DNA of 25,326 bases from a virus: IMG/VR virus record IMGVR_UViG_3300049728_000165, positions 1 to 25,326 of that record, one strand, 5' to 3'. Of this stretch, positions 6,852-13,242 are shown piece by piece (position 1 is the first letter of the stretch; each line of letters starts with the position of its first letter). A program made the translations under genes and the position numbers. Below the pieces are notes generated by a model. That model made no database searches and was not told the origin of the DNA. It saw only the letters and a program-made list of their open reading frames with translations.

Positions 6852-7886
6852 TCATTGCGGCGGTTTCATCCCGATTGTCATATTCGGCATCTCGCTGAGC
6901 GTTTCTGACGGTCCGGGTTCAGGGATTTCGTCTTCAATCACACTCGAAATTAGCGGGGCATGACTCGGTCCTGGTGGCTCACCAACGCGCACCAATACCC
7001 ATTTCGGCTGGCCCGCCTTCTTGCTTCCGGCCTTTCGTTTTCTCTCAGCCCGGAATGTTGCTAGGCAACGTTTCTCAATCCACGACGCCAGTTCATGGGT
7101 GTCAAGGCCCAGGTCTAGTTGTCCGTGGATCACCTTTCTCCCTTCTGGTTGAAACTCAAATTTCCTGCTGAGCATGAAGAGCCCAGCCAGGTTGCCGAGG
7201 AGATCGGTTTCGTCCTCTGCGAGATTTGTCCTCTGAACCCAATGGGAGGCAGCCGCAATTTCCTTCTCGTCTAGGTATGCATCCTTTTCAGAGGTCCACA
7301 CCCTGAACGTTGCACCGGCCAAATCGACCGTTTCCAGAAAATCCCGCAAGGCCTGTGCAGTGCCGCCATCTAAGGTTTTCATCTTGTCGATGAATTCCTT
7401 TTCACTTCCCGTCCTGGCGAGGTCCACGACTTCTTGTATTTCCTGAATGGCCTGCGCCATGTGGCTGGGCCCCTGCAGGATGCCGCCTTCGGGCTGCACT
7501 TCCTCCAGAACGAACCCAAACGATCCGCGCGCAACGTCTACGATGGCCATATGTGGTGGCGGGGGAAGCATCCCCCTGCTGTTTGCCTTCGCCAGGGCAG
7601 CACCCCTGCGGTGGATGGCGCGCTGGAAACCTTCCGCCGCTTCCAGCCCGAAGTCTGCCTGGACGCCTCTTTGCCCGAACACCGGCTTGCCCCTGAAGGT
7701 TAGCTTCGTTCTGGCGAGGCGGACAGGGTTCTCTGCCACTTGGCCTAGCGCAATCAATTCAGATTCAACCTGGGCGAGCCTCGGCCCGAGAGAGGCTTGA
7801 GCGAAGGGGTTCGTGGGATGTTGAATTCGTTCAGTGAGATCTTCCTTTTCGGCAAGAAGGAAATCCCGTCGGTCCTGGTGACTCAT
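6852..7886 (-). CDS. 344-aa partner protein of a nucleotidyltransferase-like operon
   Basis: This is an intact 344-aa protein. Its N-terminus (about 1-50) is a charged helix, probably coiled-coil. The core (about 60-150) reads LTFRGKPVFGQRGVQADFG, then a helix, then DVARGSFGFVLEE; from memory this pattern occurs in a widespread uncharacterised bacterial family, but I cannot name a Pfam entry. The middle is helical and acidic, a short basic stretch (RAERKRKAGSKKAG) lies near 285-298, and the tail is proline-rich and acidic. ATG 7886 overlaps the stop of the upstream nucleotidyltransferase-like gene as ATGA, with AGAGGTGG as ribosome site, so the two are co-translated. That tight pairing suggests a two-component system such as a toxin-antitoxin or defence module. 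Codon and base composition are lower in GC than neighbours, consistent with recent arrival. Confidence 0.75.
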   Translation of the reverse strand: MSHQDRRDFLLAEKEDLTERIQHPTNPFAQASLGPRLAQVESELIALGQVAENPVRLARTKLTFRGKPVFGQRGVQADFGLEAAEGFQRAIHRRGAALAKANSRGMLPPPPHMAIVDVARGSFGFVLEEVQPEGGILQGPSHMAQAIQEIQEVVDLARTGSEKEFIDKMKTLDGGTAQALRDFLETVDLAGATFRVWTSEKDAYLDEKEIAAASHWVQRTNLAEDETDLLGNLAGLFMLSRKFEFQPEGRKVIHGQLDLGLDTHELASWIEKRCLATFRAERKRKAGSKKAGQPKWVLVRVGEPPGPSHAPLISSVIEDEIPEPGPSETLSEMPNMTIGMKPPQ

Positions 7887-8452
7887 TTGGCCACCTCTTT
7901 CAGGATCATCATGGCTTCATTCTCGTCATCAGCAAGCCCGACTTGGAAAAAACCCTTCCATGACTCACCCTCTTTGCTGTGGGAGAAAAGCCCCGACCAA
8001 TAGATGGCATCATCCATGTACGAGGTTCCGTTTGGGAAGACCGGTGCTATGTATGCATCACATTTGAAATTTGCCTTGGCGTCCAATCCGTAATACCAGG
8101 CAGCGACTCTCTTGTACCATTCGATCTGCTTTTCCGGGTCCAGCCCTTCGGGGAGGAAAACCCAGGTCAGCAGATCTACATCGGATGGTGGCCGGCGGCG
8201 TTCCGAATTCTCCACATCCTCGACAAAGCTCCCATCCACCCATTGAAACCCCTGCAAGCCCATCTTTTTCAGCTCGTTCCGAAACAGCAGGAACCCTTCA
8301 AGGATGGCCTTTCTCTCGGGTGAAAATCCTGTGGCCAAAACCAAGTTGGTCAGGCCGACCGGATATGGACTCCGGCCACCTCGCTCAGAAGGCATAGCGC
8401 CCCTATAGGGCGGTACTACACCGTTCCTAAAAATGTCGCGAAGGTCAGCCAT
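7883..8452 (-). CDS. DUF6932-like polymerase-beta-type nucleotidyltransferase
   Basis: This 189-aa protein resembles DUF6932 proteins, which have a nucleotidyltransferase fold. It begins MADLRDIFRNGVVPPYRG. The diagnostic motif is WVDGSF at residues 71-76 (G74-S75), followed by SDVDLLTW with D91 and D93, and a third acidic residue D132 in KCDAYIAP: the G-S/D-x-D/D arrangement of MNT-type transferases. All three acids are present, so it may be active. Such proteins in toxin-antitoxin pairs transfer AMP or other nucleotides to a partner protein or tRNA. ATG 8452 is preferred over a TTG 33 bases upstream because it gives the family's usual start and has GCAGGG nearby. It is the first gene of a two-gene operon, behind three adjacent inverted repeats (8495-8558). 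The specific substrate is unknown. Confidence 0.75.
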   Translation of the reverse strand: MADLRDIFRNGVVPPYRGAMPSERGGRSPYPVGLTNLVLATGFSPERKAILEGFLLFRNELKKMGLQGFQWVDGSFVEDVENSERRRPPSDVDLLTWVFLPEGLDPEKQIEWYKRVAAWYYGLDAKANFKCDAYIAPVFPNGTSYMDDAIYWSGLFSHSKEGESWKGFFQVGLADDENEAMMILKEVAK

Positions 8453-8494
8453 CCCTGCACCCTGCAAAGCCGAAGAACATCCCAATAATGATTG

Positions 8495-8558
8495 ATGATT
8501 TACACATCATAACGGGTCATCCCGTTTCATGTTACGGATTCGTCGGAAATCACGAATC
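8495..8558 (-). promoter_or_regulatory. Operator-like array of three adjacent inverted repeats upstream of the nucleotidyltransferase operon
   Basis: Three perfect inverted repeats lie end to end: ATGAT/ATCAT at 8495-8510 (6-base spacer), AACGGG/CCCGTT at 8511-8526 (4-base spacer), and GATTCGT/ACGAATC at 8537-8558 (8-base spacer). The block is AT-rich compared with its surroundings and lies 40-110 bases before the ATG at 8452. It is probably the operon's promoter and operator. No clear sigma-70 pair was found. Confidence 0.5.
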
Positions 8559-8610
8559 TTAGCGCAGCCTTCGGGCCCGTGAAACTCAGCAGATCATTTA
8601 GGTCGGCCAT
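8527..8610 (-). CDS. Possible 27-aa leader peptide of the nucleotidyltransferase operon
   Basis: A short minus-strand frame from ATG 8610 reads MADLNDLLSF and ends SDESVT before TGA. A GGGCCAGGG lies just upstream of its ATG. Its first residues MADLNDLL resemble the MADLRDIF start of the downstream gene, as if the start region was duplicated. It ends inside the inverted-repeat array. It could be a leader peptide or simply a remnant of a duplicated 5' end. Weak evidence. Confidence 0.2.
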   Translation of the reverse strand: MADLNDLLSFTGPKAALRFVISDESVT

Positions 8611-8650
8611 TGCCCTGGCCCGTGGCCGGGACTGGCGGCCCCCTGGACGG

Positions 8651-9235
8651 CTAACGCGACACTGCTAGGGCAGCGGGCAGGGACGGCTGCCGGTGCCGCA
8701 CGTTGCCCCTGTCAGGTCCGGAGATACCGTGGACCTTGCCGCTGTCCTCGACAATGTCGCCAGCCGCCTCCAGGAACACATAGAAGTAGTGCTCCCCGCT
8801 CCCGATCAGCTTGGCGAAATCGGTGACGTGGAGCAGGCCCTCGGTGGCGGCCACGGCGTCGTAGAACTCGGCCTTGGAGGCCAGCTCCTTGGCCCGCTCG
8901 GCCACGGTGGCCAGGGTCCGGAGGGACTCGGTGAAGTCCTCGGGGACCATCACATCCAGGCCGGCGACGTTGAACGTCTTGCGCGGCGGCGGGGCGCTGT
9001 AGCTGCCGGTCTTCCGGATCGCGGGAAGCACCTCGCTGGTGACCCACTTCTTGAAGGCCTTGGCCTCGGGCTTCCGGGAACCCAGCACCAGGCTGAAAAG
9101 GCCGGACTCATTGATGATGCTGGCGTGGTTGGGCCTTCCCGCGACATCATTTGAAATGATGTTGCCCTTTTCGTCCTCGTCCACCGCAGCTTCGTCCCAG
9201 TGCGAGGCGCGGACGCCGGGGGTGCGGATCTGCGC
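8651..9235 (-). pseudogene. BRO-family antirepressor remnant, copy 2
   Basis: From about 9184 leftward the frame reads VDEDEKGNIISNDVAG, then NESGLFSLVLGSRKPEAKAF and KKWVTSEVLPAIRKTGSY: the second half of a BRO-N domain. A linker DFTESLRTLATVAERAKEL follows, and a C-terminal segment LHVTDFAKLIGSGEHYFYVF that resembles, loosely, the helix-turn-helix part of phage antirepressor KilAC domains. The first half of BRO-N (the DGEPWW and ADVCA part) is missing. Upstream in frame the DNA instead encodes QIRTPGVRASHWDEAAV, a segment also seen in copy 1. A protein of about 177 aa could be made from GTG 9184, but with half its DNA-binding domain gone it is most likely a pseudogene. Confidence 0.65.
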
Positions 9236-9246
9236 AGGGAAGCCCC

Positions 9247-9405
9247 CGGCTGGTGGCCAAGGACGTGACCGATCCCCTGGGCTACCGGTGGCACCACAAC
9301 GTCATCAGCCACGTTCCAGCGGAATGGGTGGTGGGTCGGGTCCGTTCCGACCACCCTCTTGCCGCCAGGACACGCGCTTCATCTCCGAGCAGGGGCTCCT
9401 GCATG
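9247..9405 (+). pseudogene. Inverted BRO-N fragment on the plus strand, copy 4
   Basis: The plus strand here reads LVAKDVTDPLGYRWHHNVIS, then HVPAEWV, and after a frameshift RQDTRFISEQGLL. The minus-strand gene at 9282-9905 reads VAKDVAEALGYVWKGASGS, HVPTEWVG and KMSAISEQGLYFF in the same order. This is therefore a BRO-N fragment facing the opposite way. At about 9405 the plus-strand homology stops and the sequence becomes the complement of the neighbouring copy's linker. No start codon or intact frame. Confidence 0.6.
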
Positions 9406-9905
9406 GAGGCGCGCAGCCGGTCGTAGAAGGCGGCCTTGGGGGCCATCTCCTTGGCCCGCTCGGCCACGGTGGCGAGGATCCGCAGGGACTCGGAGTAGTC
9501 CTTGGGCAGATCCAGCTCCATGCCGGCGAGGGTGAACTTCTCGGCCCCGGGGACGGCGTAGCTGCCGGTCTTCCGGATGGAAGGGAGCACCTCACCGGCC
9601 AGCCACTTCTGGAAGGGGAGGGCGGCGGGCTTGTCGGAGCGGCCGAGGAAGAAGTAGAGTCCCTGCTCGGAGATGGCGGACATCTTCTGCCGTCCGGAGG
9701 GGGTCTGAACGAAACAGGCCCCCACCCATTCCGTCGGAACGTGTGGAACGCTGCCCGAAGCCCCCTTCCAAACGTAGCCCAGGGCCTCGGCCACGTCCTT
9801 GGCCACCCACCAGGGCTCCCCGTCGCGCAGGACCGTGCGGATCGGCCGTCTTGATGGTCAGCATTTCGAATGCGACCCTTCCGAAATCCTCCTGGTCCGC
9901 CCGGT
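9282..9905 (-). pseudogene. BRO gene fused to a Rha fragment, frameshifted, copy 3
   Basis: Reading leftward from 9905, the DNA first encodes DQEDFGRVAFEM, which matches the Rha segment DLEEFGRVGFEI of copy 1 at 5577. It continues LTIKT, and then after a frameshift IRTVLRDGEPWWVAKDVAEA and LGYVWKG: a BRO-N domain. The rest is in one frame from GTG 9806: SAISEQGLYFFLGRSDKPAA, FQKWLAGEVLPSIRKTGSY, linker DYSESLRILATVAERAKEM, and a short C-terminus. The C-terminal 50 residues (from about 9420 leftward) run into the inverted copy 4 and are not a real domain. It is a dead mosaic of two regulator families. A 174-aa protein starting at GTG 9806 remains possible but would lack the first strand of BRO-N. 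Confidence 0.65.
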
Positions 9906-10119
9906 GAACGCGGTGAGCGCGGGCCAGTTCCGCCGGCCAAATTGAGTTGGCCCCGTACCGGGGGCACGAACGGGGGAGGCGGATATCTGTGTCCGCGAGC
10001 AGCTCAAAGGGGCATAACTGAGTGCGGGGACCAACCTCGAATGGCGGGTTCGGCGTGGATGGGCTTAATCTTTTCGCTTAAATAACTGACTCAATTAGCT
10101 TTATATTATATTTGTATAT
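9906..10119. other. Intergenic gap without a gene
   Basis: No coding frame with a ribosome site or protein-like composition was seen. The GC-rich part up to about 10,060 gives way abruptly at about 10,070 to AT-rich DNA that continues into the DUF2971 gene. That marks the edge of an inserted segment with foreign base composition. No terminator hairpin with a T-run was seen for the minus-strand gene ending at 10,120. Confidence 0.5.
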
Positions 10120-10866
10120 TTAATATGAAGGGCGGTCATACAGCGCAGATTTCTCCACAGGGCATTTCAAACCGTACCGTTTCAAAAGATGCTCCACCAA
10201 CTCTCCAAACCATTTGGGAGATGTTGGAGAAACGTGAACTGCCTTTATTAGATCACTAGGATCGACATCAACAGTCACTGAAATGGCTTCGGCGGGAATT
10301 TGTGGTCCGTTGACGTCTTCTTTTGACCAGATAACAGCTCTAAGCTCATTTTCGTGGGAAAAACTAAGTCTCTTATGAAGAAACTGGAAATATATATTTC
10401 CAGCTGGAATTGGTGTTTTATCGTAATCGATATATTTAATATTTGCCGTTCTTGCCATAAGGGGTGATGCTATCAATGAACGACAGAGTGCGTCATGGTC
10501 ACTGCGAATGGCAATACCCTCAGAGCTTTGTAAATATAATTTCCACATTGCGGCCGATTCATATTCACTTGAATACCAACAGCTGATGAACATTTGCTTT
10601 CTAAATATATCGGCAGCCTTTATTGCGTTATCAATCATAATATCGACTTGTTTTGGTGGTATCCCAGTAGATAAATACTGCGCACGGTTTTGTGCCACTG
10701 CGGCCTTGGGCAGGCATCCCTCATAAGGGTCGTCAAACTGATCGGATCGAGGGAGAAATAGTTTTTTACTTTCCAGCATACCTAACAGCTTCGTCAGGTC
10801 CATATACCGCCATAAGGTACAGTTGGACGTTGGGGGCGGGAAGCATGGATGAGCGGTATCAAGCAT
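10120..10866 (-). CDS. DUF2971-family protein
   Basis: This 248-aa protein carries a DUF2971 domain. The family pattern is visible: LWRYMDLTKLLGMLESKKLF, then LPRSDQFDDPYEG (the F-x-DPYE core), then CWYSSEYESAAMWKLY (the cysteine-W and MW motif), and near the C-terminus FSHENELRAVIW (the ENE-R motif). The family is of unknown biochemical function and is common near prophages and defence genes. ATG 10,866 is chosen over a GTG nine bases upstream; neither has a strong ribosome site. The gene is much richer in AT than its surroundings, with TTTATATTATAT just beyond its end, which points to recent transfer. A second DUF2971 gene of a diverged type lies in the right element at 24,166. Confidence 0.8.
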   Translation of the reverse strand: MLDTAHPCFPPPTSNCTLWRYMDLTKLLGMLESKKLFLPRSDQFDDPYEGCLPKAAVAQNRAQYLSTGIPPKQVDIMIDNAIKAADIFRKQMFISCWYSSEYESAAMWKLYLQSSEGIAIRSDHDALCRSLIASPLMARTANIKYIDYDKTPIPAGNIYFQFLHKRLSFSHENELRAVIWSKEDVNGPQIPAEAISVTVDVDPSDLIKAVHVSPTSPKWFGELVEHLLKRYGLKCPVEKSALYDRPSY

Positions 10867-10879
10867 AGGAAACACCTAT

Positions 10880-11640
10880 GGTCGTGGTTGAGATCGCTGG
10901 ACTCAGCAAGGATTTGGCAAATTGAAGTGGATTGTTATGCAAGAGTATCACCCTCGGTGAGTGAATCAATCAGGATGGCGACACATGCCGATGCCTCGCT
11001 GGGCCCTAACGCGTCCTTGTGCTGGACGTCCAGTCCCGACGCAAGGGCTAGAGCGGTGGTGACGGCTCGCCGCCTAGAGGACCGGGGAACGGGCTACCAG
11101 GGGCCTCTGCGCGACAGAGGGGGCTGAGTCCTTCGGACCGCTTGGAGACCCCGCCCAGGGCCGACGCGAGGTGCTCCGGGTCGCCTTGTGCTCGACGTCC
11201 AGGCCTGCCGCGATGGCGAGGGTGGCGGTGACGGGCTCGCCGCCCAGGGAGGCGGGCTGCGCGCGACCAGCCAGCCATCGCTCTGGCCCTCGCCCATGGC
11301 AGCGGCACAGGGGGCTGAGAGGCCCTGGATCGCTGGAGGCCATGCCCAGGGCCAGCGCGGCCGGCGGTTGAGCCTTCTCCTCACCCGCCAAGGCCCCGGC
11401 CCCGTGGCCGTGATCCGGTGCGCGGCGTAGGACAGCATGGACAAGCTCGCCGCATGTTCCCGATGGAAGCGAGCAGGGGGTGGGGGTGGTCATCGGGCGG
11501 CGCTGGGGGCATCCCCCAGGGCCAGCGCAAGGTGATCCGGGCCGCCCCCTGCTGGGCCACCTCGCCAAGACCCCCGACAGCCCAGCCTCGCGCCTGGATA
11601 TGGGTTCAAGTATGGGTTCAGAAAGGGCGTCTGGTATAAG
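10880..11640 (-). pseudogene. Scrap region with at least two Rha N-terminal remnants
   Basis: No intact gene. On the minus strand, about 11,250-11,164 reads PASLGGEPVTATLAIAAGLD and then VEHKATRS, clearly related to the Rha copies at 5462 and 6635 (which read VTTSPALASGLGVQPKN). A second remnant at about 11,075-10,990 reads, after a frameshift, VTTALALASGLDVQHKDALG. Both end after about 30 residues and are followed by unrelated GC-rich sequence. Long frames across this region on both strands are arginine- and proline-rich and look like shadows of decayed coding DNA. Confidence 0.5.
11599..11620. repeat. Tandem TATGGGTTCA direct repeats beside the tRNA 3' half
   Basis: TATGGGTTCA occurs perfectly at 11,599-11,608 and 11,611-11,620, spaced 12 bases apart, about 50 bases from the end of the split tRNA-Ser. 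The position and spacing are like integrase arm sites. They differ from the TTGTAACC arm sites of the right element, so they may belong to the integrase of the left element. Confidence 0.35.
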
Positions 11641-11671
11641 TTTCTTTATCTAAAGGGCTTGCTTATGTAAT

Positions 11672-11732
11672 TGGCGGAAGGTGAGGGATTCGAACCCCCG
11701 GTGAGCGTGAGCCCACGCTAGTTTTCAAGACT
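11672..11732 (-). pseudogene. 3' half of a host tRNA-Ser(UGA), separated from its 5' half
   Basis: On the minus strand from 11,732 the sequence reads the anticodon loop CTTGAAA, the stem half ACTAG, a long variable arm, the T-arm with GGTTCGAATCC, acceptor half ACCTTCC, discriminator G and CCA. The 5' half is missing here and lies 13.5 kb away at 25,304-25,266. Acceptor (GGAAGGT/ACCTTCC) and anticodon (CTAGT/ACTAG) stems pair without mismatch between the two halves, so they were one gene. Confidence 0.9.
11723..11732. other. Attachment-site core, left end of the element
   Basis: TTTCAAGACT (AGTCTTGAAA on the tRNA strand) covers the anticodon loop and the adjacent stem bases. It is identical to the core at 25,266-25,275 and also to the anticodon-loop region (11,878-11,887, plus strand) of the intact tRNA carried by the element. 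Strand exchange within these 10 bases would excise 13,543 bp and restore the host tRNA gene. Confidence 0.85.
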
Positions 11733-11780
11733 GTTGTGTCTGTGCCTTAACCTCAATATTCACAGCGTCGGATCGGGATT

Positions 11781-11800
11781 TTGTAACCCATTTGTAACCC
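11781..11800. other. Integrase arm-type sites, left end
   Basis: TTGTAACCC occurs at 11,781-11,789 and 11,792-11,800 in direct orientation, 11 bases apart, about 50 bases inside the core. The same word recurs inside the right end (25,127-25,182). Repeats shared by both ends and flanking the core are the hallmark of arm-binding sites for the N-terminal domain of tyrosine integrases. Confidence 0.65.
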
Positions 11801-11848
11801 GAGACCAAAATGGACGCAGGCAGGGCGCTCGTGGCATCATTTGGGAAC

Positions 11849-11936
11849 GGAAGGGTGGCCGAGTGGTCGATGGCAGGAGTCTTGAAAACTCCCGAGGTGC
11901 AAGCCTCCGTGGGTTCGAATCCCACCTCTTCCGCCA
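11849..11936 (+). tRNA. Intact tRNA-Ser(UGA) carried by the element
   Basis: This complete 88-base gene includes an encoded CCA. The acceptor is GGAAGGG/CTCTTCC with one G-T pair, the D-arm is GGCCGAGTGG, the anticodon stem is GGAGT/ACTCC around loop CTTGAAA (anticodon TGA), the class II variable arm is CGAGGTGCAAGCCTCCG, and the T-arm contains GGGTTCGAATCCC. It differs from the split host tRNA in stem sequences but has the same anticodon and loop. It lies inside the element, opposite in direction to the host gene, with its 3' end 7 bp from the integrase stop. It probably supplies the tRNA-Ser lost by integration. UGA-anticodon tRNA-Ser is generally needed to read UCA. Confidence 0.95.
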
Positions 11937-11943
11937 ATCACGT

Positions 11944-13242
11944 TCAGTAGCTGGCCCCCAGGGCTGCGCTGAGCATCGCACCCGACACCAGAGAGGCTTG
12001 GTCATCTGCCCGCTTCAGGACGTGGGCATAGATGGTCATGGTGATGACCGGTGTGCTGTGCCCCAGGCGCTGGGCTACCACATGCGGCTGAACACCCCCC
12101 TGCAGGAGCTGGGTGGCGTGGGTGTGCCGCAGGCTATGGAAATGCACATCAGGGAGCCCGGCCATCGTGGCGGCCCTGCTGAAGGCTTTGGTGATAGCGT
12201 CCGGGTTCTCCGGTCGGGTGAAGTCGACATCATGGATTTCGACATTGAGCGGCTGGCGCCCGCGGGCCCGGCGGATGGTGCAGGGGAAAACCAACCCGTC
12301 GACCGGGCACAATACGCCCAGGCTGGCCGCGAGGTCTTCGTGATACTGCCGGTGGGCCTTGAGGGTGCGGCACAGCCCATCGTCGATGACGATGGTGCGC
12401 CGGCTGCTCTCGTTTTTCGGGGGCTTGATCCTCAACCCGAATTTCAAGGTGCGCTCAAGCGCCTTGCTGATGCACAGGGTTTTCTTTTCGAAGTCCACGT
12501 CTGACCACCGGAGGGCCAGCAGTTCGCCCCTGCGGGCCCCGGTGCCTACCGCCACCACGGCCAGTGTGAAGAAATACTTTCCCCGAATGGCCTTGAGCAA
12601 GGTCGCGAGTTCGTCCTGCTCAAGCGCCTTGATCTGGCCTGAGTCTTCCGGGTCATCGCTCACGGCCCGCACCCGCTTGGGGTTCGGCGCCGTCACATCC
12701 TCAGCCGGGTTGCGGAGGATCACCTTTTGACGGGCTGCAGCCTTCAGGCAGGAAAACAGGGCCTGGTGGATGTGGAGGACCGTCTGAGCGGAAAGACCGG
12801 GCCGCGCATGGGGCGCATCCTCCGGGCCCTTCGTGCCGCCCATGGGGAGCCGTCCCGCGGTGAGCATGTCAGACAGGAACTTCTGGATGGTCGGGGCCGT
12901 CAGCTTCTGGATAAGGACAGAGCCAATTTTCGGGGCAACATGAGTTTCCAGGTAGCCCTTGTAACCCTCATAGGTGCGCTGGCTGACACTGGGCGCGGCG
13001 TGGTCCCGCAGCCAAGTCTGGATCCAATCGGCTAGCGTCATCTTCGACGGGTCCACGGCCGTGCCGGTGTCCACTTCGCCCATGAGGCGGCGCAGCTCCG
13101 CCTGGGCCTCCTTCTTGGTGCCGGTGCAGGTCTTGTACCTCTGCACCCGGGCGCCGGTCGCGGGGTCGCGCTCGGCATCATACTTGAGCAGGTAGGAAAC
13201 GCCCCGCTTGCCTTCGCGCTTGATGATCGACCCTCTGCTCAT
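11944..13242 (-). CDS. int: Tyrosine site-specific integrase
   Basis: This 432-aa phage-type tyrosine recombinase would integrate the element into and excise it from tRNA-Ser. An N-terminal arm-binding domain (about 1-58, with GKRGVSYLLKYDAERD) is followed by the SAM-like core-binding domain (about 65-175) and the catalytic domain (about 205-415). All catalytic residues are visible: R237 in TGARRGE, K276, H369 and R372 in HSLRH, H395 in LGHS, and nucleophile Y405 in TIYAHV. Length is normal for the family. ATG 13,242 overlaps the stop of the upstream zinc-finger gene as ATGA, so the two are co-expressed. The stop lies 7 bp from the carried tRNA-Ser and about 210 bp from the attachment core, as expected for an int-attP pair. 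Confidence 0.95.
   Translation of the reverse strand: MSRGSIIKREGKRGVSYLLKYDAERDPATGARVQRYKTCTGTKKEAQAELRRLMGEVDTGTAVDPSKMTLADWIQTWLRDHAAPSVSQRTYEGYKGYLETHVAPKIGSVLIQKLTAPTIQKFLSDMLTAGRLPMGGTKGPEDAPHARPGLSAQTVLHIHQALFSCLKAAARQKVILRNPAEDVTAPNPKRVRAVSDDPEDSGQIKALEQDELATLLKAIRGKYFFTLAVVAVGTGARRGELLALRWSDVDFEKKTLCISKALERTLKFGLRIKPPKNESSRRTIVIDDGLCRTLKAHRQYHEDLAASLGVLCPVDGLVFPCTIRRARGRQPLNVEIHDVDFTRPENPDAITKAFSRAATMAGLPDVHFHSLRHTHATQLLQGGVQPHVVAQRLGHSTPVITMTIYAHVLKRADDQASLVSGAMLSAALGASY

Larger units (their letters stand above)
1..11671. mobile_element. Left mobile-element region, partly decayed (left edge outside window)
   Basis: This stretch contains no recognisable chromosomal housekeeping gene. 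It opens with a replication module (AlpA-like HTH, two small overlapping genes, Prim-Pol/helicase, iterons). It continues through many broken BRO and Rha phage-type genes and two cargo insertions. It ends against the 3' half of the host tRNA-Ser, which is the usual position for an element integrated at a tRNA 3' end. No integrase is visible, so either it lies upstream of the window or it has been lost. Treating the region as one element is inference; it could be several remnants stacked at the same hotspot. Confidence 0.5.

Noticed and set aside
8453-8485. TTG start extending the nucleotidyltransferase by 11 residues
   Set aside because: ATG 8452 gives the family-like N-terminus. The TTG has no ribosome site.
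10880-11640. Minus-strand frame of 164 residues (11,074-11,568) as a real gene
   Set aside because: Only about 30 residues match Rha; the rest is GC-rich low-quality sequence, so the region is treated as remnants.
11734-12504. Plus-strand frame of 256 residues crossing the tRNA and the integrase 3' end
   Set aside because: It runs through the tRNA-Ser and antisense to the integrase catalytic domain, so it is not a gene.
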